Of a stretch of 64,000 bases of DNA, positions 56,348-64,000 are shown piece after piece. The notes below the pieces were generated by a model that had not been told where the DNA came from, made no database searches, and saw only the letters and a list, made by a program, of their open reading frames with translations. The stretch covers positions 1,352,001-1,416,000 of the forward strand of contig NZ_OY780933.1 of the NCBI RefSeq assembly GCF_963676065.1. The letters are read 5' to 3'. Both the position numbers and the translations under genes were made by a program. Source of the DNA: Maridesulfovibrio sp. (GTDB lineage: Bacteria; Desulfobacterota; Desulfovibrionia; Desulfovibrionales; Desulfovibrionaceae). Position 1 is the stretch's first letter, and each line of letters starts with the position of its first letter.

Positions 56348-56435
56348 TTCTCTCAGGTACGAAAAGAAATTTTCATTTTTCTGAATAAAATTGTTGACAA
56401 CTTAGGCGACTGTCTTTAGAAATAATTCCTCCTGA

Positions 56436-56511
56436 GGGCGGATAGCTCAGTTGGGAGAGCATCGGCCTTACAAGCCGAGGGTCACAGGTTCGAGCCCTGT
56501 TCCGCCTACCA
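56436..56511 (+). tRNA. tRNA-Val(UAC)
   Basis: A complete 76-nt cloverleaf with acceptor GGGCGGA/TCCGCCT, anticodon loop CTTACAA (anticodon TAC), T-arm ACAGG-TTCGAGC-CCTGT and encoded CCA. It is co-transcribed with the next tRNA. Confidence 0.97.
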
Positions 56512-56551
56512 CCTCAGATACTAAACGTTGCTTAACACGTTTAATATACGC

Positions 56552-56628
<77 letters not shown>

Positions 56629-56640
56629 CTTTTCTAGAAA

Positions 56641-56673
56641 AGCCATCAATCGCAAGATTGGTGGCTTTTTCTT
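56641..56673 (+). terminator. Intrinsic terminator after the tRNA pair
   Basis: AGCCATCAATC pairs with GATTGGTGGCT across a GCAA loop and is followed by TTTTTCTTG. Confidence 0.9.
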
Positions 56674-56792
56674 GTTTTGGATTCATGCATATTTTCCAAC
56701 CCCCCAAGTAGAGCTCAGCCCTTTTTAAAGTATTGTCTTTTGCGTCTGATTTGGTAAAAAGAAGAATATTTGTCGATTAAGTTGTTATCTTT

Positions 56793-56827
56793 TTTTTTTG
56801 CTCGGCATCTTTTTTTTGCTCGGCATC
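56793..56827. repeat. Tandem repeat with T-runs upstream of mscS
   Basis: Two adjacent copies of TTTTTTTGCTCGGCATC (56793-56809 and 56811-56827) stand 68 bp before the channel gene. The T-runs and direct repetition make it prone to slippage, which could alter promoter spacing. Confidence 0.7.
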
Positions 56828-56894
56828 ATTTTATTTTGTTCGCGAAATCTCGGGATACCAGTTTCATACAGCATGTTCTTCAGGAGAACTCACT

Positions 56895-58220
56895 ATGTGG
56901 GAAACAATGACCAACCAGAATTATCAGGAAATCATGCAGCAGGTCTATGCATGGGTACAGACTCATGTTCTGACCGCAAACGCGCTGGCTCAGATTGTAA
57001 TTATCGCCGGCCTTACCCTTGTGGCTATACTCATAGGTAAAGTTTTTAAGGGTAATTTTGATAAACGTTTTGAATCGACTATAAACAGCAATTCCTATTG
57101 GTCTGAACTGGCGCGTCAGTCATCCCGTGTTATCTGGATGGCATGCGCTTATCCTTTATTCCACATCGCCATAGTGGTTTTCCAGAGTATGGATAAACCC
57201 TCTAATGTCCTTAGAATAGCGACCTCCCTGACCATGGCCATTATGGTTGTGCGGGTCAGTACCGGTCTATTTAAAAATAAGACCATGGCCAAGCTCATCA
57301 GCTATGTGGCTTATGCCTTGGCTATATTGAATATCTTTAATCTTTACGGCCCAACCATGAAGTTTTTAGCCGGGGTGGGCGTGAAATATGGTGAAGTTGA
57401 CCTCAATGTACTCATGGTGGTGAAAGGACTGGTCCTTTTGGTTCTGGCCCTGCAATTGGCTGGATTCATGTCCCGATTTGTGCATCGCCGGATTGAGTCT
57501 ATGGAAGAGGTTTCCCCCTCTTTGCAGGTGCTCATGTCCAAGGCTGCGACCATGGTCTTCTTTGCCATCGCTATTTTTATCTCCATTGATGCCGTCGGTC
57601 TCGATCTTTCCGGTCTGGCATTCCTCAGCGGAGCCATGGGTGTTGGTATCGGTTTCGGTTTACGCAATATTTTTTCCAATCTGGTTTCAGGTGTGATCCT
57701 GCTTCTGGATAAATCCATCAAGCCCGGAGATACTATTGAGGTCTCGGGTGTCTACGGCCTTATCCGGTCCATTAATGCCCGTTTTGTTTCTGTTATCAGC
57801 AGGGACGGAAAAGAATATCTGGTGCCAAATGAGAATCTTATCAAGAGTCTGGTAGTCAACTGGACTTATTCCAGCCCGGAAGTGCGGATAAGGATTCCTG
57901 TGGGCGTGTCATACGATTGCGATTTAAAGCAAGCGGTCAAGCTGGTCGAGCAGGCTGGCAGCGGCGTGGACCGCGTCCTTGCTTCTCCTGCACCGGCTGT
58001 GCGGCTTAAAGGGTTTGGTTCGGATTCCATAAATATGGAGCTTCGGGTCTGGATTCGTGATCCTGAAAAAGGACTCGGCGGAGTGCGACACAAGATAGTA
58101 ATGAATATCTGGGAAATCTTAAAGGAAAATAACATTGAGATGCCTTACCCGCAGCGGGATCTGCATTTAAAATCAGTGTCTGACGATATTTCGGATAAGC
58201 TTCTGGATAAGCTTAAATAA
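56895..58220 (+). CDS. MscS-family mechanosensitive channel
   Basis: This 441-residue membrane protein opens on membrane tension to release solutes in osmotic downshock. It has about five membrane segments, then the pore-lining helix and beta domain that define MscS: GLDLSGLAFLSGAMGVGIGFGLRNIFSN (about 233-262), LLLDKSIKPGDTIEV, RSINARFVSVISRDGKEYLVPNENLI and a C-terminal alpha/beta domain. AGGAGAA precedes the ATG. It is larger than E. coli MscS (286) but normal for the wider family. Confidence 0.94.
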   Translation: MWETMTNQNYQEIMQQVYAWVQTHVLTANALAQIVIIAGLTLVAILIGKVFKGNFDKRFESTINSNSYWSELARQSSRVIWMACAYPLFHIAIVVFQSMDKPSNVLRIATSLTMAIMVVRVSTGLFKNKTMAKLISYVAYALAILNIFNLYGPTMKFLAGVGVKYGEVDLNVLMVVKGLVLLVLALQLAGFMSRFVHRRIESMEEVSPSLQVLMSKAATMVFFAIAIFISIDAVGLDLSGLAFLSGAMGVGIGFGLRNIFSNLVSGVILLLDKSIKPGDTIEVSGVYGLIRSINARFVSVISRDGKEYLVPNENLIKSLVVNWTYSSPEVRIRIPVGVSYDCDLKQAVKLVEQAGSGVDRVLASPAPAVRLKGFGSDSINMELRVWIRDPEKGLGGVRHKIVMNIWEILKENNIEMPYPQRDLHLKSVSDDISDKLLDKLK

Positions 58221-58467
58221 TCAGCTCCATGCCTTGAGTTGAGCGCATTGGTTCTTTTAAAAAGATAAAGAGGAATAGCTCTTTGCCTGAATACGGTTAG
58301 ATTTCTTTTTCTTTGAACATTATTTTATAAATGCATAGTGGTTAACAAAGTATAGCTATTAGCCTATGGTACAATGTGAGGCGGAAATAGATTCGGCCAG
58401 TTCCGTGGTTCTGGCTGATAATGTACCAATATCATATCTAGTTATGAGTAGGCAGGTGTGTAGTCTG

Positions 58468-59646
58468 ATGTCCCTTCGTTTAAATCGGTTGTTTTGCTTC
58501 GCGATGCCTCTGCTTTTCGTTTCCTTTTTTACTGTAACTATCGGTTTTTCTTTCGCGGGTTTTGCCGTCGCGTCTTCTGATCAGCAGTGGTGGCCTATCC
58601 CGGTGAAGAGTTATTATGGTAAGTATGATGTTGCAAAAAAGTCTCCCGGAAAGGCCTGCACAAGTCTTAAGGGGCCCAAGTTGGAAGAGTGGAATGCTCC
58701 GCTTAAAGCTAATTTTCCATATCTGATAGGTGTATTGGTTCCACATGTTAAAGATTCCTACTGGGTTGCCGTCAATTACGGTATAATTCAGGAAGCCCGT
58801 AGACTGGGGTTGGGGGTAAAGCTGCTCGAAGCCGGCGGGTATGATAATCAGGACAGGCAGATTGAGCAGATTAGAAAACTCAGCCGCGCCGGCGTGGATG
58901 GCTTTATCCTTGGTTCCGTCAGCTACAACGGTTTGGATGATATTATTTCCACTGTTTCGACTACTGGTGTTCCGGTGGTGGAAATGATTAATGATGTCCA
59001 TGCCCCGCAGGTTTCGGCAAAGGCATTGGTCTCTTTTTATGATATGGGCTATTACGCCGGTGAATTCCTTGCAGAGCATGCTGAAAGAACAGGGCATGAC
59101 AGTATTAGGATTGCTTTTTTCCCGGGACCGAAGTCCTCCGGATGGGCTTCCGATACATTGAACGGTTTTCGGGACGCTTTGCAGTATTTTCCGGGAGGCA
59201 TTGATATTGTTTCCGTTAAATGGGGAGATACCAGTCCAGTTCGGCAGAGTCGTCTTGTGCGTGAACTCGTGGCGGAACAGAGTAAATTCGATTATCTAGT
59301 CGGCAATGCCGTGGCGGCGGAAGTTGCGCCAGCTATACTGGAACAGGCCGGCATAAAAGGAAAAGTCGGTATTGTTTCTACATATATTGTCCCTGCACTA
59401 TATGACATGATAGCCAAGGGAGAGGTTCTCGCTTCTCCTGCGGATCTTACAATTTTTCAAGCTCGAATGGCTGTAGATATAATCGTGCGCATCCTGAACG
59501 GGGAAAAGCCGGGTCGCGATTTGCCTTTTCGTGCCGGCCCTTTCATTCCTACAGTGACTACCGATAATATTGCCAGCTATCCTTACGAGGGGCTGTTCGG
59601 TCCCCGTGACTATAAGCCCGTATTTGAGCTGTCTCCGGAGAAATAA
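58468..59646 (+). CDS. torT: TorT-like periplasmic binding protein
   Basis: This protein of about 392 residues has a signal peptide (MSLRLNRLFCFAMPLLFV and following) and a type I periplasmic-binding-protein fold (about residues 75-370), with YLIGVLVPHVKDSYWVAVNYGI, GVDGFILGSVSYNG and IAFFPGPKSSGWASDTLNGFRDAL. It resembles TorT, which binds TMAO-type ligands and presents them to the sensor TorS. I chose the Met at 58468 because it directly precedes the signal peptide; a longer start at 58366 is possible. It is followed by the sensor kinase with no gap. The ligand is inferred, and no TMAO reductase gene is in the window. Confidence 0.85.
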   Translation: MSLRLNRLFCFAMPLLFVSFFTVTIGFSFAGFAVASSDQQWWPIPVKSYYGKYDVAKKSPGKACTSLKGPKLEEWNAPLKANFPYLIGVLVPHVKDSYWVAVNYGIIQEARRLGLGVKLLEAGGYDNQDRQIEQIRKLSRAGVDGFILGSVSYNGLDDIISTVSTTGVPVVEMINDVHAPQVSAKALVSFYDMGYYAGEFLAEHAERTGHDSIRIAFFPGPKSSGWASDTLNGFRDALQYFPGGIDIVSVKWGDTSPVRQSRLVRELVAEQSKFDYLVGNAVAAEVAPAILEQAGIKGKVGIVSTYIVPALYDMIAKGEVLASPADLTIFQARMAVDIIVRILNGEKPGRDLPFRAGPFIPTVTTDNIASYPYEGLFGPRDYKPVFELSPEK

Positions 59647-62600
59647 ATGTTTCAAAGTTTGCGCAGTATGCGAATCAGAAACAAGCTGTTTATAACGTAT
59701 TCGCTGGCCTTTCTGCTTGCTTTCGGTGTCGGCGGCGGCTTGATCTATCTGCAGGCTAGAAAAATATTACAGAAAACCATTGAAGAAGACCTTGATGCTT
59801 CAACAAAGACCATTCTTAATATGGTCTACAGTTCTGCGGATGCTTCAATCAAAAATTATATGCGTGCTGTGGCGGAAAAAAATTATGATATAGTTCGTCA
59901 CCTTTACCGTCAGGTGCGTCGTGGGACGATTACTGAAGAAGAAGCGAAGAGTCGTGCTGCACAGGTTTTTCGCAGCCAGCATATAGGAAAGACCGGAAGG
60001 GTTTATTGCCTTAACAGTAAAGGTATAATGGTTGTTAATCCCAAGCGTAGTCTGCTCGGTGTAGATCTGAGCGGGCTTAGTTTTGTACGAGACCAAATAA
60101 AGCAGAAAAACGGTTATCTTGAGTACAACTGGAAGGAACCGCTTGATAAGAAAGCCCGCCCTAAGGCGGTAGCCATGACCTATTTTCAGCCCTGGGACTG
60201 GATTATAACCGCATCTTGCTATCGGGATGAATTCAATCAGATAGTCAATCTCGAAAATCTGCGCGAAAATTTTTTGGCTTTGGGAGTTGGTAAGTCCGGG
60301 TACCCTTCAATCATAGATTACGATGGTAATCTTTTGATTCACCCTGAATTGGAAGGACTCAACGTATATGATTTAAAAGATCCGGCTCAAAAAGCACTTC
60401 TTTTAAAATCTCTCAAGATGAAAAACGGCAGGCTTGAATACGAGTGGAAGAGCCGTGGAGAAGAATTTTCCAAAAAGAAGATTGTAAGCTTTAATGATAT
60501 ACCGGAGTTGGGCTGGATTGTAGCTTCATCAGGATATACGGAGGACATTTTTAAACCTCTTGATGATATCGGATTGGTCATCATGTTCGCGATGGGTGGT
60601 GCTCTTCTGCTGGTGATGATCACTTCTGTTTTTATAGGCAAGGCCTTGGTCCGCCCCATTCATGAGTTGCAGAAAAAATTCGTGCAGGCCGAGAAGGGGG
60701 ACTTCTCTATCCGCATGAAAAGTAAATCGAGTGATGAGCTGGGACTGCTGGCCGATCATTTCAATAATTTCATGGAGAAGCTGAATAAGTACAGTTATTC
60801 ACTGCGTGAAGAAATTGTTATCCGTAGAAAGGCGGAAGAAGAGATAAAAAGCTATCATACCACCCTAGAACAGAAAGTTGACGAACGAACTCGTGAGTTA
60901 CAGGAGAGTCAGCGGGTACTGAGTACATTGATGAGTAACCTTCCGGGTATGGCCTACCGCCGGTCAGCTTCCGAAAACATGCATTTTGAATTCGCCAGTG
61001 AAGGGACTTTTAAGCTTACCGGATACCGTCCTGACGAGCTTATATCCACCCCCGGTATCAATTATAGAAAGTTGATACATCCGGAGGACCGGGAAAAAGT
61101 TCTGGATGAAATAAGGGCATCGGTTTCTTTTTACAAACCTTTTGAGCTGTTTTACCGCATTTTTACCAAGAACGGAGAAGAGCGCTGGGTCTGGGAGAAA
61201 GGACAAGGCGTTTACTCTACCGAAGACATTCCAGAAGCGCTGGAAGGGTTCATCGTTGATATAACCGATCACAAAAAATCCGAGGAAGAGCTAGAACGTT
61301 ATGCCGAGGATCTGCGCTACGCGCGCGATGTACAGAAGGAGAATGCCCTGCGTCTTTCTGAAACCGTGGTAGAGCTCGAACTGGCAAAACGTGAAGCTGA
61401 TGAGGCCAACCGTTCCAAGAGTGAATTTTTGGCTAATATGAGTCACGAGATCAGGACCCCTATGAATGGTGTTCTGGGAATGACCGACCTTGCCCTGAAT
61501 ACGGATCTTACTCCCAAGCAGCGCGATTATATGCAGAACATCAAGCAATCGGCTCATTCCTTGCTGTCCATCATAAACGATATCCTTGATTTTTCCAAAG
61601 TCGAAGCAGGAAAGCTGGAGCTTGAAACATCTGAATTTAAGATGGCCGATGTAATGCAGGTCATATCGGATCTTTTTGCCGGTAAGGCTGCGGATAAGGG
61701 GATTGAGCTGGTTGTTTCCGTTGCTCCGGATCTCCCCCTGCTTCTACTTGGCGATCAGTTGAGACTGGGGCAGGTGCTGATCAATCTGACCAACAATGCC
61801 ATAAAATTTACTGATGTCGGGGAAGTTGTACTGCGTGTGAGTGCCGGTGCTGTCACTAAAGACCGGGCCATGCTGCTCTTTTCTGTCTGCGATTCAGGTA
61901 TAGGCATTGAACAAGAAAAACTGCCCAAAATTTTTGAGGCTTTTACTCAGGCGGATGGGTCTACCACCCGCAAATTCGGGGGGACCGGACTGGGACTGGC
62001 CATTGCCCGGCGTCTGGTGGGAGCAATGGGTGGAAATCTCTGGGTTGAAAGTTCTTTCGGTGAAGGGACTTCTTTTTATTTTTCCATTGAGCTTGGTGTC
62101 AGCTCCGATTTATCCGTTGCGGCTGCCCGTCGGGAGATGATCTCTCCGGACCTTCGTGAATTTAAGATTCTTATTGTGGATGATAATGATTCTGCCCGTG
62201 AAGTCATGCGTGAGATTCTTGAATCACTGGGCTTCAGGGTCACCGCTTTGGGTAGCGGTGAAGACACCCTCAATGAATTGGCTGAAACCGGTGGTGATCC
62301 TTATCAGATGCTTATTATTGATTGGAATATGCCCGTAATGGACGGGATTGAGTTGACTTCACGTATTCGCAAGAATTCGGAAACAGCTGATATTCCTATA
62401 ATATTAACGGCTGATTTCGGTCAGGATGTGACCCCGCTTAAAGCGGAAGCAGCCGGAGTGAACGCTTTTTTTCTAAAGCCCGTCAACCCTGCCATAATTT
62501 CTGAAACTATAATGGATATTTTTGACTGTAAATGTGCAAATGATCCTGAACAGCTGGTTAATTCCTGCGACTGCGGTGAAATAAGGGGCAGACTTGCCGG

Positions 62601-63633
62601 GGCGAGCGTACTGCTGGTGGAGGACAATGCCATTAACAGCAACGTCGCCCGTGAGCTTCTTGAGTGCGCGGGCATGATAGTCAAGACTGTGGTCAACGGT
62701 CTTGAAGCGGTAGGGGAAACCAGGAAAAATCATTTCGATGCTGTTTTGATGGATGTACAGATGCCCATAATGGATGGACTGGAAGCAACCACTGAAATTC
62801 GCAAGATTGAGAGCCTGGAGGACTTACCTATTATCGCCATGACCGCCCACGCCATGAGCGGGGACCGGGAAAAATGTATTGACGCGGGCATGAATGACTA
62901 CGTTTCCAAACCGATTGATAGGAAACAGCTTTTCGATACCCTGACCCGCTGGATTACTCCGAATGGCAATAGAGAGTTGCAGGAGGTCCTCCCGGTGCAG
63001 AATAATCATGAGGATAAAGGTACTATTCCTGATTCCCTGCCGGGGATCGATATAAAATCAGCTTTGCAGCGCATGTTGGTAAGGCCGAAATTGCTGTGGG
63101 AAATGTTGAATGATTTTAAGGATGATTACTCTGACTCCGGAGAAATTCTACGAAAAATGATTGCTGACGGCGAGGATGAGGACGCCAAAAGGCTGGCCCA
63201 TACAATTAAAGGCGTAAGCGGTAATTTATCAATATTTTCTCTGCACAGGATATGTTCGGAACTGGAACAGGCCATAATAGATGAAGATTTTAATGCTGTG
63301 CAGTCCCTGCTGGATTCGTATGAAAAAGAGTTACGGACCGTTCTCGATTCCATCATTCTGTTACCGGAACTGGAATCCTCGCCTGAGCGAGCTGGGCCCT
63401 CGCCGGAAAATGAGGTCGCCGTTGAAGATTTATTAAAAGAACTCAGAGTCCTGCTGAGCAGGAATGATTTTGAATCTGAGAGCTTGTTTGAGAAAGTTGC
63501 TTTACGGCTTTCAGAAGCAAGGTTCAAGCCCGGTTTGGAAGCTCTAAAAAAGGCGATCGGAGGGTTTGATTTTGAAAGCGCCATAGTTGTGTTGGATGAT
63601 TTTGAAAAATTGTTCAATAATTCTAAAGGATAA
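59647..63633 (+). CDS. Hybrid sensor kinase (tandem Cache-HAMP-PAS-HisKA-HATPase-REC-REC-HPt)
   Basis: This 1328-residue protein has a membrane helix (about 14-35), tandem Cache-type extracellular domains (about 70-310, with KTGRVYCLNSKGIMVVNP and KSGYPSIIDYDGNLLIHP repeating), a second helix and HAMP (about 315-395). Next are PAS (about 430-540), HisKA with phospho-His in SHEIRTPMNGVLGM (near 598), HATPase, two receivers with intact phosphoacceptors (LIIDWNMPVMDG near 891 and LMDVQMPIMDG near 1033) and HPt with HTIKGVSGN (near 1184). It is the likely signalling partner of the TorT-like protein just upstream, and should pass phosphate to the response regulator just downstream. Confidence 0.94.
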   Translation: MFQSLRSMRIRNKLFITYSLAFLLAFGVGGGLIYLQARKILQKTIEEDLDASTKTILNMVYSSADASIKNYMRAVAEKNYDIVRHLYRQVRRGTITEEEAKSRAAQVFRSQHIGKTGRVYCLNSKGIMVVNPKRSLLGVDLSGLSFVRDQIKQKNGYLEYNWKEPLDKKARPKAVAMTYFQPWDWIITASCYRDEFNQIVNLENLRENFLALGVGKSGYPSIIDYDGNLLIHPELEGLNVYDLKDPAQKALLLKSLKMKNGRLEYEWKSRGEEFSKKKIVSFNDIPELGWIVASSGYTEDIFKPLDDIGLVIMFAMGGALLLVMITSVFIGKALVRPIHELQKKFVQAEKGDFSIRMKSKSSDELGLLADHFNNFMEKLNKYSYSLREEIVIRRKAEEEIKSYHTTLEQKVDERTRELQESQRVLSTLMSNLPGMAYRRSASENMHFEFASEGTFKLTGYRPDELISTPGINYRKLIHPEDREKVLDEIRASVSFYKPFELFYRIFTKNGEERWVWEKGQGVYSTEDIPEALEGFIVDITDHKKSEEELERYAEDLRYARDVQKENALRLSETVVELELAKREADEANRSKSEFLANMSHEIRTPMNGVLGMTDLALNTDLTPKQRDYMQNIKQSAHSLLSIINDILDFSKVEAGKLELETSEFKMADVMQVISDLFAGKAADKGIELVVSVAPDLPLLLLGDQLRLGQVLINLTNNAIKFTDVGEVVLRVSAGAVTKDRAMLLFSVCDSGIGIEQEKLPKIFEAFTQADGSTTRKFGGTGLGLAIARRLVGAMGGNLWVESSFGEGTSFYFSIELGVSSDLSVAAARREMISPDLREFKILIVDDNDSAREVMREILESLGFRVTALGSGEDTLNELAETGGDPYQMLIIDWNMPVMDGIELTSRIRKNSETADIPIILTADFGQDVTPLKAEAAGVNAFFLKPVNPAIISETIMDIFDCKCANDPEQLVNSCDCGEIRGRLAGASVLLVEDNAINSNVARELLECAGMIVKTVVNGLEAVGETRKNHFDAVLMDVQMPIMDGLEATTEIRKIESLEDLPIIAMTAHAMSGDREKCIDAGMNDYVSKPIDRKQLFDTLTRWITPNGNRELQEVLPVQNNHEDKGTIPDSLPGIDIKSALQRMLVRPKLLWEMLNDFKDDYSDSGEILRKMIADGEDEDAKRLAHTIKGVSGNLSIFSLHRICSELEQAIIDEDFNAVQSLLDSYEKELRTVLDSIILLPELESSPERAGPSPENEVAVEDLLKELRVLLSRNDFESESLFEKVALRLSEARFKPGLEALKKAIGGFDFESAIVVLDDFEKLFNNSKG

Positions 63634-63637
63634 AGAT

Positions 63638-64000
63638 ATGAGTATTGAGCATTTAAAAGATAAAATTCTGATCGTGGACGATGCCCCGACAAATATAAAA
63701 TTACTGGGCTCGGCGTTGAAAGATGATTACCGAGTGGCCGTTGCTTTGGACGGTCCCGGAGCTTTGGGGATAGTTGCATCCGACGATCCACCGGACCTGA
63801 TCCTTCTTGATATAGTTATGCCCGGAATGGACGGTTTTGAAGTCTGCCGGATACTGCATGAGAAAGAGGAGACCAGAGATATACCGGTTATATTTATAAG
63901 CTCCAGAAGTGAAGTAAAGGATGAAGCCGAGGGCCTGGAAATAGGGGCAGTTGATTACATTACGAAGCCGTTCAGCCTGCCTATCGTCAAGATGCGGGTT
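63638..64000 (+). CDS. Response regulator, receiver domain only visible (partial)
   Basis: The gene starts 4 bp after the hybrid kinase and runs off the window. The visible 121 residues form a complete receiver: acidic pair IVDDA, phosphoacceptor LILLDIVMPGMDGFEVC, and KPFSLPI with the conserved Lys. The strong similarity to the receiver of the HD-GYP protein at 10623 suggests an RpfG-, GGDEF- or TorR-type regulator; the output domain lies outside. Confidence 0.85.
   Translation, partial: MSIEHLKDKILIVDDAPTNIKLLGSALKDDYRVAVALDGPGALGIVASDDPPDLILLDIVMPGMDGFEVCRILHEKEETRDIPVIFISSRSEVKDEAEGLEIGAVDYITKPFSLPIVKMRV

Overview
The window looks like chromosomal DNA of a free-living, probably marine, Desulfovibrionaceae-type sulfate reducer (Maridesulfovibrio-like). 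This is inferred from the mix of very large Cache/PAS hybrid kinases, a TorT-like sensing locus, a type I-E CRISPR-Cas locus and moderate base composition; no ribosomal marker is present to prove it.

Positions 1-38566 appear to be the right-hand part of an integrative and conjugative element. The left edge carries a leftward RP4-type transfer block (traK, traL, traM, trbB, trbC, trbD and the start of trbE) headed by a small XRE regulator. Divergent from it are a second HTH regulator and an excisionase-like gene, and both promoter regions carry the same 18-bp palindrome. The right edge is a tyrosine integrase next to a 3' fragment of a tRNA-Leu(CAA) gene, which I read as the attachment site. 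Between them lies cargo: a small cluster of unknown genes (5.1-7.3 kb), a structured RNA candidate (7.3-7.5 kb), a diguanylate cyclase, a DUF3124 lipoprotein-like protein, a REC-HD-GYP phosphodiesterase, an arsenic resistance operon (arsR-acr3-arsC), an 1805-residue hybrid kinase, and a four-gene type I secretion operon. That operon has two ABC half-transporters and an HlyD-like adaptor, and it exports a 3379-residue repeat adhesin.

Positions 38.9-50.8 kb hold a complete type I-E CRISPR-Cas system on the + strand: cas3, a 17-repeat array, a 62-residue membrane protein, cas8e-cas11-cas7e-cas5e-cas6e-cas1-cas2 as one overlapping operon, and a 30-repeat array. Both arrays have related leaders on the left and degenerate last repeats on the right, so both grow from the left. 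One spacer is the T-arm end of a tRNA gene, and another looks like an intrinsic terminator.

Positions 50.8-64 kb are chromosomal. They hold a membrane PAS histidine kinase, a PhnA/YjdM zinc-ribbon protein, a DUF2087 protein with a GC-rich leader, an SAM-dependent methyltransferase, a soluble PAS histidine kinase, tRNA-Val and tRNA-Asp, a MscS-type channel, and a TorT-like binding protein followed by a tandem-Cache hybrid kinase and the start of a response regulator.

Overall the element joins conjugation functions with surface adhesion and c-di-GMP control. The cyclase and the giant kinase carry recognisably related extracellular Cache sensors, so they may read related signals. The host side carries the CRISPR defence directly next to the integration site.
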